DNA of 64,000 nucleotides from contig NC_091864.1 of the NCBI RefSeq assembly GCF_019399895.1, forward strand, positions 11,634,001 to 11,698,000, read 5' to 3'. Both the position numbers and the translations under genes were made by a program. The notes below the pieces were generated by a model. It saw only the letters and a program-made list of their open reading frames with translations. It had not been told where the DNA came from and ran no database searches. Below are positions 11,501 to 23,600 of the stretch, piece by piece (the stretch's first letter is position 1; each line of letters opens with the position of its first letter). This DNA comes from Cardiocondyla obscurior. Its lineage: Eukaryota; Arthropoda; Insecta; Hymenoptera; Formicidae.

Positions 11501-14354
11501 ACGAAGAAATAAAAGAAAAGTCACAGGGGGAAAACTCCACACATGTACATACGTAGAAATAATTTATCTGATATGACTACGTTATGCCGGTAAATAGAAA
11601 AATTTAATATTTAATAGCGCAATCATTAATTTTTAAATCATCTCTAAACGTAAACGATACCGGTATTTATATTTTGTTAATATAAAAAGATTATTTTTTA
11701 TTAATCTAATAATTTTATCATATAATTGACCTTATTTTGGTCTCTCATTGTTCCTGAGACTTCCGCTACATTTCTGCGCATTAAAAAACCTGTCGCTCGT
11801 TTCAATTGATTATCCATTTTTTATATCAACTGCAATTCGCAACGAAAAACGAAACAGCTCGAGATTGTTTGCTATGCATGCTCCCACTCGTGGAATATCC
11901 ATAGATCTGGCACATCCGCGTAACGAAATATAAATAGTTACGCGGTGGTGTGCATTAACCCGCGGACGTAAACATCGAAAATATGGTACGATTTCGCGAA
12001 TACTACTCAACGAAACGTGTGATGAAAAATTTTGAAATCTAAATATAAATAAAGCCAGATATATAAATTTTTAATTCTACTATAGAAGAGAAATTGCATT
12101 TTTCTCTATTTTTTTTTAAATAAACTATCCATGAATTTTCGCATAATTAATCGTGCTTTCAACTGGTATTTTATTTTGTAATTAATATACATCACGTTTT
12201 ATTTTTTTTACGATATTTTCGAGAGACAGAGAGGCTAAAGCAAGAGGTGATTTCTATCACGCCACAAAAGAATAAATCCTAAACCTCTATCGATTTGCGA
12301 ACTACTTGCACCTTTTACGCCCGACTTCGGTCTAAAATCTACGTCTTTTCTCCGGATATTTTTGAGTGATATATTACAAAGTATTCGTATAATACGGTAG
12401 CATCGGTAGCAGCGAGATGCATGCATTGTTTTCCATTTCGGGACGCCAAATCCTACGTATATGTTGCAAATTGTCGCGGCTGTCGCGACGCACCTAAACG
12501 GAGCAGTCGCGAATTTAAATTCCTCCCTCGTAAAGATTCAATTACCGTGAGAATATCTTGCGCCATCCCGCCTGGAAACAAGCCAACCGCAGTTGTATCA
12601 CGTAGCGCGACTCTTTGCAAGAGCAACGATGCAACTTTATTTTGTCCTTCGTATCTTGACAAATAGATTTGCGCGTACCGATATCCCCCGCGCGTTACTA
12701 GCGCGGTGCATTTTAACGATATTATCTTTCCACGTTTCTACGCTGGTTCAATTACGAAATATATGTAAATATTAATTACATAACTTTGCAAAAAAAAGAA
12801 ATAAAAAAAAATAAAAAAAATATGAAAAATATGAAAGGAAGTAGAGCTATTCTTTTACTATGTTCTAGGATAAAGTTTATAATATTCCTCATTGCAACAT
12901 ATTAAATTTGCACGACCGCCGTTTTCACCACGAAATCATCACACGTATTTTCTATATCCATTCGCATGAAAAAGTGGAAAGTAAAACATGTAATGTAAAA
13001 AGAAATATAGAAAGTATACCGATGATAGACGTTATTCAGTAATACTACGTTGTGTCTTTGCAGCGCCGGATATCAGAATCATCGACGAAGCCAGACACGA
13101 ATTGCAGGACCGATACTACAAGACCGGAAGCGGAATCGAGCTAGCGTGCGTCGTCCGGCCGTCCTGCCCCGACTCGAGGGTGCCGTATCCCGTGTGGCGG
13201 AAAAATAGCGAGACGCTGCCGGATCACATCAACGTTTATCACATTAATGGGTGGGCATATATCGTGAGGTAGCGACGGATCGAAGGGGAGCTCACCGGGA
13301 GACGGATGTACGATCGCGTCTCTCGATTTGCGAGCGCTCACACGCGCTCACGTACAGACATTGTCTATCTTGCAAATACACGCAGATCGCCCTCATCCTC
13401 CCGTAACGCCGACGGGCATTACCTCCTAAAGCCGGCGGGCGTACGCGTTGACGAGCGATAGTGCGCTTTGTGCCGACGCAACCGCCGCGATTGATCTACC
13501 TCGAGATACCGTGCGACGCGCATTGAAAATTTATCTCTCTTTCAGTTAGACAGAACTGGAGCAATCTTCCAGCGAATTTTATCGCTCTCGCAGCGGAGCG
13601 ACTGACGCGCGGCTCAAGTTCGGTGGAATTAGTATTCAAAGGCCATTTCTACCTGTATTACATGTACGTTTACGTGGCATTTGTGGATTATCATGCAATT
13701 CTTTATTCAATGTCTGTAAGCTGGTTATGCCCAGTATCTCGTGGAATATTTATACACTGCCACGTTTCCGGCCCACATAAATATATGCGCGGCTGTGTCA
13801 TGTATCTGACTCCGTCTCCAAAGAGATTACGTACCCTTAATGTATCTATTTTATTTGTCATTGTTAAAATTCAGTAAAAAGTCAATGCTACAGATATCAT
13901 AATAACTTTACATCTGTGTATGCATGTTTGCGGTACGGTTGAATAACACGGCGATCGATTTTTCAGATCGTACGAGGATTTGGTGACGAGGCTTTACATC
14001 GAACAAGCAAAAAAGACTGACAGCGGAGAATATACGTGCTCAGTAAGCCAATTCAGCACGACCGCGGTGCATATTCACGTCCTAAATGGTAAATTAAATA
14101 AAATCGCCAAACACGAATTTTTGCGAACGTAAAAATGACGTTATACTCCCAGCGTTCTTTTACAATTTATATTTCTATATTTAAAAATTATATGTTAAAT
14201 AAGAGATCTGCTTATTTTTGCAGGCGAGAAGCAAGCTGCTGTTCATCACGATCAATGGAATGCAGCGGGCGCCAACTGTTACGCAGGTTTCACGGAGTTC
14301 TGCGTTGCGCTCGCTAATCTATTTCTTTACATGTGGCAAAGCTATTCTCTGTGA
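2439..14354 (+). CDS. Dpr / zig-8 family two-Ig-domain cell-surface protein (six coding exons)
   Basis: Joined exons 2439-2589, 10980-11164, 11271-11484, 13064-13250, 13967-14088 and 14224-14354 give 990 nt, or 329 residues plus TGA, with no internal stop and matching phases at all five junctions. Seen: a signal peptide (about 1-22), Ig1 (about 85-183; Cys103, Trp115, the D-x-G-x-Y-x-C motif at 160-166, Cys166), Ig2 (about 187-286; Cys212, Trp228, D-S-G-E-Y-T-C at 264-270), and a hydrophobic tail at 305-329 after small residues (about 299-304), as in GPI signals. N-glycosylation sequons lie at Asn45, 86, 130, 179 and 245. The W-L-R-R after the first Cys, the 'YPNNWRL' strand and 'DRYYKTGS' opening Ig2 are typical of insect Dpr proteins. 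Known of the family: Dprs pair with DIP Ig proteins on neurons and guide synaptic partner choice. Inferred: same role here. The exact Dpr orthologue is not resolved; other two-Ig proteins are less likely. Confidence 0.9.
7907..7930. repeat. Perfect 24-bp palindrome
   Basis: The half-site CGTTATTCTCAA is followed directly by its exact reverse complement, with no spacer and no mismatch. Symmetry breaks at the flanking bases (C on both sides). It sits within intron 1. It could be a dimeric binding site or a small cruciform; function is unknown. Confidence 0.85.
9343..9361. repeat. T homopolymer (T19)
   Basis: Uninterrupted run of T within intron 1, 40 bp downstream of the 14-bp palindrome CAAAAGATCTTTTG at about 9291-9304. 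Simple repeat. Confidence 0.9.
10980..11164 (+). CDS. Dpr-like exon 2 (pre-domain linker and first half of Ig1)
   Basis: Acceptor TTTCAG at 10974-10979; donor AAG|GTGAGA at 11165. The exon completes codon 51 and runs to Lys112. It carries a basic, histidine-rich linker, then 'DWEPYFEN', an N-G-S sequon (Asn86) and the B-strand cysteine Cys103 in 'YLNCRV'. The frame is open throughout and leaves in phase 0. Confidence 0.9.
11271..11484 (+). CDS. Dpr-like exon 3 (second half of Ig1)
   Basis: Residues 113-183 plus one base. It begins with the core tryptophan strand 'VMWLRR' and ends with 'VYVCQVNTHPP' and an N-V-T sequon (Asn179). The D-H-G-V-Y-V-C motif carries the closing cysteine Cys166. The intron before it is only 106 bp. 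The exon itself opens with GTAATG right after the TTTAG acceptor and is also followed by a GTAATG donor at 11485, a coincidence that can mislead gene finders. Confidence 0.9.
11485..13063 (+). other. Intron 3 of the Dpr-like gene (1,579 bp)
   Basis: GTAATG to TTTGCAG. It splits Ig1 from Ig2 in phase 1. Stretches of AT-rich DNA surround a GC-richer patch at about 12,420-12,720 that is open in frames on both strands but shows no splice sites or family motifs. No gene within it is supported. Confidence 0.75.
13064..13250 (+). CDS. Dpr-like exon 4 (first half of Ig2)
   Basis: Acceptor TTTGCAG at 13057-13063; donor GG|GTGGGC at 13251, phase 2. It encodes residues 184-245 and two bases of Gly246. 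'IIDEARHELQDRYYKTGS' leads into Cys212 and the core Trp228 in 'PVWRKN'. Cys218 is an extra cysteine six residues after Cys212 with no clear partner in the domain. The exon is clearly richer in GC than the flanking introns. Confidence 0.9.
13251..13966 (+). other. Intron 4 of the Dpr-like gene (716 bp)
   Basis: Interrupts the Ig2 coding sequence in phase 2 between GTGGGC and TTTTTCAG. The first half is unusually GC- and CpG-rich, continuing the composition of exon 4 for about 350 bp, which could mislead exon-end prediction. Reading through the donor would add W-A-Y-I-V-R and a TAG, so splicing is required. Confidence 0.75.
13967..14088 (+). CDS. Dpr-like exon 5 (second half of Ig2)
   Basis: Acceptor TTTTTCAG at 13959-13966; donor AATG|GTAAAT at 14089. 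It completes Gly246 across the junction, so the N-G-S sequon at Asn245 is split between exons. It continues through 'SYEDLVTRLYIEQAKKTDSG' to Cys270, then 'VHIHVLN'. The last two strands match the usual end of Dpr Ig2. Confidence 0.9.
14224..14354 (+). CDS. Dpr-like terminal exon 6 (GPI-signal-like tail)
   Basis: Acceptor TTTTTGCAG at 14215-14223; stop TGA at 14352-14354. It encodes 'GEKQAAVHHD' (a Gly-Glu-x-x-Ala-Ala start is common after Dpr Ig2), then a small-residue stretch N-A-A-G-A-N at 299-304 and a hydrophobic end around 312-324. This is the arrangement of a GPI-attachment signal: cleavage near 299-304 followed by a removed tail. A very short single-pass anchor is the alternative. Confidence 0.85.
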
Positions 14355-14620
14355 CTCACTGCCAATGTTAAATTTTAGTATTACGTAAAATTAAGTACAC
14401 GTATTTTGACGACTCTTCTGTATAAAAACGTATAAATTACGTTATACATATTACTTCGGGCTCAAAAAAGAATAAAAAATAAAAAATAAAAAATACGTGC
14501 TTTCGACTAATCATACTGTTAAGAACGCGAACTCGTTGAACAAATTTGTGTCAGTATTATAAAAAATAAAAAAAAAATAGATATTGATATTAAAATAAAT
14601 ATTGCATTTCTACATTGTGA
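14355..14620 (+). terminator. 3' UTR and candidate poly(A) signals of the Dpr-like gene
   Basis: AT-rich sequence follows the stop. AATAAA hexamers occur in a triplicated AATAAAA run at 14471-14493 and again at 14594-14599, the latter followed by a GT-rich stretch. Either could be the cleavage signal. The 3' end is inferred, not observed. Confidence 0.4.
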
Positions 14621-15961
14621 GTTTTACTATTTTCTTGTTACGTATTCGTTAATTTTAATAACAATATCATTAATTTTATAGATATTAATTAATCTACTAT
14701 CTATAGTATATTTTTAACAATTAACTTTTTAAATATAAAATATTATAAAATACCATAAAAAAGCTCTATCTACGGAAGATCACAATTATAAGCAAAGCTT
14801 TATCGACTGATGCAAATAAAGCTTACGAAAGGTTCGCAAGCTCGAGGATCGTTCATATGCCAGTAGTAGAGAACAACGATATTGGGTTCCCAAAATTTCT
14901 ATTTTATCAATTTCAGTAAAATACGGTCGCTATATTATCGCTACTGTTATCTGTAAAAATTTATTTACATCGTATGATATATTATTAATAAGATTAAAAA
15001 ATTCAAAAAGCATCGTTAAACTAAATCCATTATTTAAATCCGTAATAATCAAATAGATAATAAACAAGAATTCTGTTTTTCACTTTATTATTAACAAGCG
15101 CGATATGATTTATCAATTAATAGTACCTATACTAAATATTTTTGCATTCCAGATCATCCGTTATATTGAGGGATGATGATAAAATAAAAGCTTTGTTGCA
15201 CCGAAATAAAGTTTGCGGAATGAGTGGCTTGTTAAAAGTTAATACCGTGTTAAAAGTTTCAACGATATCCATCATCATCAATATTATTAATAGGAAAATA
15301 CACCATAAAATCTGTCTATCGCGCTATATATCTATACACGTCCGTACCTAGAATACGCCGCCTGCGAGTAGAATACGTCGAAATTAGATGCACTTGCCTC
15401 TCGCGATATACTTCGTTACACACCGTATCGTTCTTAGTAGACCATATTTCTTAGTATCCGTTATCCGCAGCGCCTTTCCCGCAACAAAATCTCAAACAAG
15501 AAAGTTACGAAAGTTCTTTGTAGTTAGGCATAGACTAGGCGAACAGGTGTCTTGCACAGGGGGGCTTAAAGGTTTCCTGCAACCGCAAGGCTCTTTAAAA
15601 ATTTACTATATTATCCAATACTTAGTGATTTTCTTAAACGATTAACATGCCCTTAAATTCACGAGATTGCAAACTCTGTATAAGCGCCGATCACAATCTC
15701 ACGCGCTACCAGATACGTTTCTCACTGTCTTTTTTAATCAACTGGTCGTGTCAATAAAATTTTTTTTCTTATAACTAGCATGGACATGGTGGAACTTTCC
15801 CCCCCCCCTTTTACCTTTTTCAATTTTCCGTAAAATTTCGCAACTCTTTGAACAGAAACGTATCGATCTAAGACACGACGTTACTTCCCCCGCATCTATC
15901 AGCCCATGTTTTTAGCCTTTCAGCCTTAATGGTGCCTTTCAGATCCACTTAAAAGAATGTT

Positions 15962-16098
15962 TATAAAATATGATGGGCGCGGCGGAAAACTTGGACTGTA
16001 GTCCGTGGTTGGATAGGTAGTGCGGTATATATGCATCGCAGCGATACCCATAAGCCCAGCTTCGTCAAAGTTATCGAAGAATTTATCGCGACGACGAG
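15962..16098 (+). promoter_or_regulatory. Possible TATA promoter with short noncoding first exon
   Basis: TATAAAAT at 15962-15969 and TATATATG at 16026-16033 lie upstream of a GC-richer segment that ends at a donor-like GAG|GTGAGA (GT at 16099). A short untranslated first exon beginning about 30 bp after either TATA motif would fit insect promoters. There is no downstream exon I can join to it, so this is a weak pattern match. Confidence 0.2.
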
Positions 16099-19000
16099 GT
16101 GAGATACAAACTTTTATAACGACGTATAAATCGCTAGTCCTCGATCGATCGCTTTAGTCCAATGGCTTTTCGTAGCTTATGAATATTTCTAGCGAGCACA
16201 AACTTTCGAATTCAAATAGTGCACTCACGGTAGAGACTTCGTCACTTTTGAAAAACGAGATTGAGACAAATAATAAATAAACTGCAGTTTTTTTTTTTTT
16301 TTTAAATTATTTTATGAGATTAGGAATTATGGTTTTTCTCGTGTTCAGTTTAGATTTTGACTCGCGCAGATTTCTCTCGCAATTTTTACCCGCGAATAAA
16401 AATAGTACATTACAGTCAAATTATAAAGTAATTCAATGGCACCGTTTTACTGGCCGCCGATCGTAATGTACGAATACGGTAAAGCAAAAGGAAAGAGTGA
16501 GCTATGATAGAAATTAGAGCAGATACATCGATATAAAACTTTCCGCCGGACCCGGCCTGCGGATCCGAAATGCGCGTCGTATAATTAAATTCTTCTGGTC
16601 AATATAGATCGACGAATAATCCAATCGGTAAGACGGAAACAGTTCTTTTAGCTGCAGATAAAACCATTGTTGGAATACCTAAAATTACTGTTCGCGCTGT
16701 CTTCAGCGGACGGAGAAAAATGGTCGGGACGGCAACGACAAATCTATTACAGCGAGAAAAATCCCACGTTTCTTTCCGACTGGCTTCCGCGTGGATAACT
16801 CAACTCGAGTGCAACGATTAAACCTTGCCGAAAGTTATCAATCTTCGTTCAGATATTGCGAAATCGAAACAGAAAGGTTGAAGAAAAAGCAAATTGGCGG
16901 ATCTTTGTTCGTTAAAATTTGCGTGTAACGTTATGTATTTACGTCGCATACTACGTCGCATTTCTTCAAGCATGACTTTATGTAAGCAAAATTATCTTTC
17001 CGCGTATACATATTTTCTCCAGCGAATTTGCTTTGTTCGACATCCTCTTCCCTTCGTAAATTACTTGCCAAAGTAACATCCGTATTCGTCAAGGGACTGG
17101 CGCTGTATTGTCGCTCGTAAGCTGTTCTATTTCCTCTAAATTATTCCTCAATGTCATGGGATTAATGCAACCGGTTAGAATAAATTTCAATGTCGGTGGA
17201 CAGTTTTAATCGCCGTCTTTCAGCGTCCGTCTACTTCTTCGCGTCGACGAAAACTCGCGGGACCGAAACTCCGAGTAGTATCCAACTTTCGTAACGTTTT
17301 TTATAATATCGTTTATTCGCATTTCTTGCAAGTCATTGACTCGAGAGAGATTAAAAAATTTTCTTTAACAAGTTTTACAATGCGTGATATTAACTATACG
17401 TTAACTGTACAAACGTTTTAGTTGTTTAAATAATTTTTATTATTAATAAATAATGTTAGCAGATTTCCAGTTATAGTTTCACTTCCTTGCCAAGACCATT
17501 AACTATTTGAAACTAAATCACGGGATGTGATATTTTACGTGGCACAAGGCCATTCGTAATGCATGGCAATCATAATTATTATATTATCAATATCGCTCGG
17601 ACACGAGGGAACGGCCGTATCGCTCGCCGTTGCAGCGAAATGCGATTTAGTGCGCGAAATGGACAACCCCATATGGCGGATATGTACACGATACAATCGT
17701 AAATAGCCACGCTTTCTCGCCCGCATATAATTACCTCTGTTTATAAATCGTATCCGCCACAGCAGCGCAATCTTTAAAATTTTTTTTCTTTTTTTTGTTT
17801 TCTCACAGCATTTCACGAACGTATGCTAACCGAAATGTAAATAAGCACGCAATTACACATTAAACAGCTCAAACGTTGCATTTAAATTCAGCTGTGCTTT
17901 TCAATGCACAAAGAGAGATTACTTTCGTACACAGAGTCCATTTCGTCCCTCGCCTTTTCAACATTATAATAACTCGCACGATTACTTTTCCCCATCAATT
18001 ATTATCAATCTTGCGCGCAAGATTATTTTGTCGTGACCGTAATTCCGCCATTGACGCCGCGAGGAATCACGAAAAACGCTTAAAAAGTCCGACGTAGTTG
18101 CCACGACCGCGAGAGGAAACGAGACGACCTGATTCTCCCCGTACAAAAAGGCCTCTTGTGTATGGCACATCGCTCCGGGATAGGAATAAGAAAACGTTTG
18201 ATTTATTGCCGCCGCCAGGGCGCCCAGATTCAAAGGCTGCCCTTTCGCTCGCGTTATTAGGATCGCGCTATCTCGCACGTGTCCGCGATGAACCCCGTCG
18301 TGTAATCGAAAGGCCCGTGACCCGCGCGGGCTTTCCGTTTCCCCGAGACTTTGCGGGCGATAGCGATCCTTAATTCCCAAATACTTCAGTTTGCGTCTTT
18401 GAGTTTCAAACGCGGAGGAGCTCTCGACATTCTTCCCCGGCACTTTCCGGCGCGCCCCCGCCGTTTCCTTTGACGTTTCTCTACGGCAAAGCTGAGTTCG
18501 TGATTTTCGCCGGGCGGTCGATTTGATATCGACGCGATCGGCCGAGTTTGCCGCGGCAACTTCCTGCGTCCGGCTTCCTGCCCCGGGGAGTTAATGACGG
18601 TCATTGGGAGTCTTATCTCCGGAATATTCTAATAGGGCTCGCGAACTCTGCTCTTAAGACGGCCGTTCCAAAGGCGTAACGATCGACGCCGAGTCTTCGA
18701 GTGCCGCCGGATCGTTAGCGTTTGTCTGACCACAAACGGCTCAAATTTACATTGATTGGTCCGCTCTTTGCATTCTGATATTTACATGGAAAATATCAGT
18801 GCGCGAAGCCCCGTGCAATAATAGATCGCCTCTGCCAGAGGCAATTTGCAGTCGCAAGACATTCGCGGTTAACAATGCACGCGTTTGATTTATATTTGAT
18901 ATTTTATTAGTCCCCGGTACGTCGTTAATATGTTATCATAATGAATCGATGTTATGACTTCCAAAAACATGCTCTCCGAACTTATAACTCACTGCGGTTC

Positions 19001-19504
19001 GGCATCGATCCAAAATACCATCGCGTTTACCGTACATTATGAAACTTGGATATGTATCGAGATAATGTGGTAGTGACATGACCGGCTTGTGTAACGGATT
19101 ACAATATTCAAATTTTCCAATTTCCATATCTACGCATATTCGCAAGTTCATACGTATACCGAGACGTATTTATGTATACGACAAAATGTCGATAAAATAT
19201 GGTGTACCCTCAAGAAATATCGTTCTCGGACATAGTGTCAAATTCCGGCAGTAAAAAAAGAATGCCACACATTTCACGTTTTATTTATTTATTTATTAAT
19301 TTTTTCTTAAGTTTCCGGATAGATTTGTGATACCGCTGACGATGAATGAACTACACTCCCTTCGAATCAGCCAATTTGGCGAGGTAATCGGTCGATTTAT
19401 TATATCGAAGTTACGATGTAATCTAGATTTAATTCGCGGTTGACACGCGGCAACATGACAAAATCAATAGTGACAATAAAGCAATTTAGATCGGCGATAA
19501 AGCA

Positions 19505-19520
19505 AGAGAGAGAGAGAGAG
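19505..19520. repeat. (AG)8 microsatellite
   Basis: Pure AG dinucleotide run on the + strand; a potential GAGA-type binding site but more simply a short tandem repeat. Confidence 0.85.
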
Positions 19521-20448
19521 CTTTTGTGAGGGGGACGAGCAGCTGGCGATGCGCGGATAACCAGCAATTAGCTGAGATATTATCGCGATTGGCGATATGC
19601 TCCGGGTAAGATCTATATATTACTGTCCGGCCCATATAGCGCTATCCATCGTTTGACTGTTCTCGCTTCGACCGTTTTAATTGCTTTTATTCCAACGGCC
19701 TGATCGACCAACGTCTGCGAACAAGATACGTTCGCGTCGTTTATCAGACGACCTTATTCGGTAAAGTTTCAAACTATTTCCCGACACTCTCGAGCGACCG
19801 CCATTCCTACGCGGCAACCATGCGGTTCCGTAGCGGTTCGTGACACGAATTAAGTTTATTCGCAGATGCGCACACGTGCGCGAACGAAACGCGTTTGTAA
19901 AATGTAACCGTCAAATTTCTTTTTTTCTTTTTCCTTTTTTTTTTTTTGCTGAAGGAACCACCCGCGCAGATATCGAAGTTCAAACCTGATTTGCGTACAT
20001 ATCGCTTGCCTAGCTTGCATGTATTAAATATGCTGAAGGTACGCCCGACGGCGTTCAAATTAAAAAAAAAACAAAAAAAGAAAAAAAAAATGAAAGCTTT
20101 CCCAGTGTGTCGTAATATAGATCTGCCTTTCGCTCACATTTTGACTAATAAAGGCGATATTCTTTTTAAAAAATGTACAAAAAAATTATTTGTCGAAAGT
20201 GTTCTTCTAAATACGCGGATACTATTCCGCGAGATTAAAACTCGCGACAACTTTCGCGCATTTCGAGTGCCGGCCGATTTCATTCAAACGCGTATAACGA
20301 GAGACCGTATTTTTACTTACGTCACAAAACTTTATTCAACACTTCATGCAGCATTCTATAGCATTATTACGACGCGAAACAACGTAACTATCTTTTGACG
20401 GCCCTCACCTCAAACGGTGAACTCGTTCGTACGCGGGAAAATGCTTAC

Positions 20449-20618
20449 CGTAAAGGTACTTTCGAATTGCGTGGCGTTATTAAAGTGTAAGCTTGAAAAA
20501 GTGACGGTGTATAAAAGTCAGGACAAAAGGTGCCGCTAGCGATCGTCGTTGCGGATAATAGAAGAGCCGCGAGCATCGGCAAAGGGAAGCGGCGAAAAGT
20601 GCGCGTAGGAGAACACAT
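20449..20618 (-). CDS. Candidate first coding exon with signal peptide, gene unidentified
   Basis: On the - strand an ATG at 20618 opens MCSPTRTFRRFPLPM followed by a hydrophobic run (Leu-Ala-Ala-Leu-Leu-Leu-Ser-Ala) and a small-residue cleavage site (Ala-Ser-Gly). This is a textbook signal peptide: basic n-region, h-region, c-region. About 29 further codons follow to Pro-Leu-Arg, where the frame reaches a strong donor, ACG|GTAAGC. Without splicing, the next codon is a stop. The frame is also open upstream to 20804, so an earlier ATG at 20804 is possible, but it would bury the signal sequence. I found no following exon on the - strand below 20.4 kb, so the gene remains unassigned. It may continue across a long intron. 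Confidence 0.35.
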
Positions 20619-23600
20619 CGAGAAGCGGTAGGAGAAAGAAACGGCGCCAGGCAGAGAATGAAGAAGAGATACGAGATGTTGATAATCGAGATGAGAGCCG
20701 TTGTATCGCGATATAAAAGTTACTTCGCAACGGGGGAGCAACGTGCGCGCCCGTGATCCTATTCTAATCATAGTGCACCTTCCGCGTACGCGATTATTTT
20801 TCATTTCGTTGCTCGCAAATGTGTGTAGCCTTCATCCACTTCGTGAGCGCGTATATTCTCTATTCAGATGAACAATAGACGGTAAATAAAAGAGGGAGGG
20901 TTGCAATTTCTCGTAACAACCGCCCTTACATCCGCAATCATTACAGTCTGTCATTAAATTTTAGTCATTCCGTCTCGATTTTCCTAGGCGGGGTGAGATA
21001 CTTAATTAGCATCGGACTCTTAAATGCATCAGGCATCGCGCGCAATTTGTCTCAACGTGAATCCAAGTAATCCTATATTATTTCTTTTTTCTTTCCTCTT
21101 CTATTTTTAGAGAGAGAATTCATTACTCTCTGTTTTCGTTAAACCCTGCGCAAATTGCCGTCAAAAAGATAGCTGGAATATTTAACGCGATTCAAAACGC
21201 ATTAAACCTCATTCAAGGTAAAAGAGGTTCATAAAGAGAATTCGAAAACATTTTGCCGCGATTCTCACGTAAATAGCGAAAATCGTATCGCGTTGCGCGA
21301 ACACGATACACATGAGTATTTTTCGCAGTATTTTTGAGAACATATTTGTCGGCGTAATCGATATTTCGAAACAATAAAAAAAAAGAAAATATTAGAACAT
21401 AAGTCCCAGTTGTTAACGCAAATGCAGCGAGCGATATAATTAGAAGAGAATCAACTTTCGGTCCAGAATTAATATTATTTAGAAATAACTAAAAAATAAT
21501 TCTTGTACCTTCTATACAATTTATTATTGTTGAAATATGTCCGAGTAAAAATTGAGCCTAGCTGTGGTTCGTTAGTAGATAGTAATTATCGCTGGAGAGT
21601 CATTTAGTAACTAGCTAGTTATTAATTAATAAATACTTCCTTACAAATTAAGGCTAGCTAAAGATTATATCTGATCTACGCGATCTAACCACTTGTTAAA
21701 AAATCAGAATAACTGGATGAATGGAAATTCCAGAGTTCCACCACGGGTATGTTTTTATCAAATACGTCAACTTTTCCTCCGAGTCGTTATTTTCTTACAA
21801 CGGTGCCGACATATTCTTTTTATGCCGTTGTTATTTTATAACAAAGGTCGGGGATAAAGCAGCATAGCTGTGGCAAATTCTACAAAACGCAACGAGAAGG
21901 TATCAGCATTTCTGCGATGCGCCACAGCGTGAAACAAGACTTTTAACGAGCCCGTTGGACTAAGCCCGTTTTAGAGTTTCCGTTCCCGTGAACAACTATA
22001 ATTTTGTTGGCTTCGTTCAACTCTGTAAATTACGGTGTTCGCAACATGATTACCACGTGCGCTCACTTTTCAGAAAATTGCGTTTAGCGAGGTATGTTTA
22101 TCACGGTGGCGAAACATTACCTAACGTACACGCCCGACATTGTCTTGTTGGTTAGACGGTTCTACAGTTAAATTGGTGCGTAATTTGTCGGCAATAATAT
22201 ATCACGTCGTTGATTTTCACGGCCGATGACTCGCGCTCGTAATATCTTCCGTCCCGGGAGATTTTCTTTTCCACCTCGGCCCCGGGCTTTATCGCACGTC
22301 TGTTCCGCAGTCATCCGTTTTGCGCCCGACGACGCACGGCCCGCAAAGAATAGCGGGCTGCCGCGCGAAAGCCGCCTTACGTAGGAAATCCATCCGCCCG
22401 CGACGGTCCACCGGATAAAGTTGGCAAACGCGATACAACACTCCGGCCGATGTTCTTTATTGCACGGTCACGTACAACCGCGATTAGCTTTGTGGTGTCG
22501 CCGCGGTTTAGTTGGTTACGCCGGGGCAAAGCCCTCGCCCCGAAACAACCGCGCTTTTCAAAGGTACAAAGGAATTTAGTGGAATAAATGCACTCACATC
22601 AAACGTAGAATAAATAGCATGTTAAGGCTCGTTGCATACTTGTACATATATGACGTACTGATGAGAGAAGCTCGTGCGTATTCTTCTCGATCGTTATTTC
22701 CCGGTAAATAGCTGGCCGGCTGGCCAAGATAGCCATACGAGGAATTTACCCTGAGAATTCTACAAATTTTACATCGCGCGCTCGGCACGTGTTCTCGTCA
22801 TTCGATTAAAGGACCCGTGTCCGTTGCACCGTTGCGATTATATTTTCTATAGTTTACACAGAGCCGCCGCGCGTTGAAAACCCGACGTGATTCATAATAG
22901 TGTTCACGTTATCCGCGCCGATAATAGTTCAGCATTTTTTCCGGAAATTTTCTGGAATGACAAAAGCGTATGGACTTTGCGGATTAAAAGCGCTCAAAGA
23001 GAACAACGCGGTACAAACTGGTTTGCTGAAACCCGCTTGGCTCTAACGCATAGGTGGGTTCGATGATTGGAACCGGATTCTCCAATCAAAAGAAATAGAA
23101 TCCTCGAATAAAATCCTCCTCGTTTTATAACATATTGCTCTCAGATCGGTATTTACAAGCATGGATGCGATTATTCTATTTTGTTATTTCGAAATTGAAT
23201 TTCAGATATTGATACTGATCTCCCTCGCGTTTCTGAAAGCCGCAATGATTAGTTATCGCGTTGCGTGTTCTCGTACACCAATAGTACTTCAAATAATGTT
23301 CACTACCATTGGTTTGTTTTAATAAATATTTAACGATACATTTTACTTGATGGTAAATATCTAATTACAATATCCCATTGCAAGTCAAACGTAACGCAAC
23401 AGTTAACTTTTAAAATATATATTATATTTATGATGAACCTTCGTACTTAGCGATATTCTATCGTTTAATGTTCCTCGTGCATATAAAGAATTTATCACAA
23501 AAAAAAAAAGAAAAAAGCAAACGCTTCTGAATTTGAATAAAAATTCGCGTTACGCGCGATATAGTATTATTCGAGGAGAAAAAACAAAGTTTGCCTCATT

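Larger units (their letters stand above)
14621..20448. other. Intergenic or intronic region
   Basis: Mostly AT-rich. It contains TATA-like motifs near 15,962 and 16,026 with a donor at 16,099 (listed separately), a GC- and CpG-rich patch at about 17,980-18,720 whose overlapping open frames have no recognisable motif, and an (AG)8 microsatellite at 19505-19520. I see no supported gene. Confidence 0.55.

Noticed and set aside
17982..18443. 153-codon open frame on the - strand in a GC-rich patch
   Set aside because: Overlapping frames are open on both strands, as expected from high GC; no motif or splice support.
23041..23090. GGGTTCGAT-like sequence, considered as a tRNA B box
   Set aside because: No matching acceptor stem, A box or cloverleaf around it.
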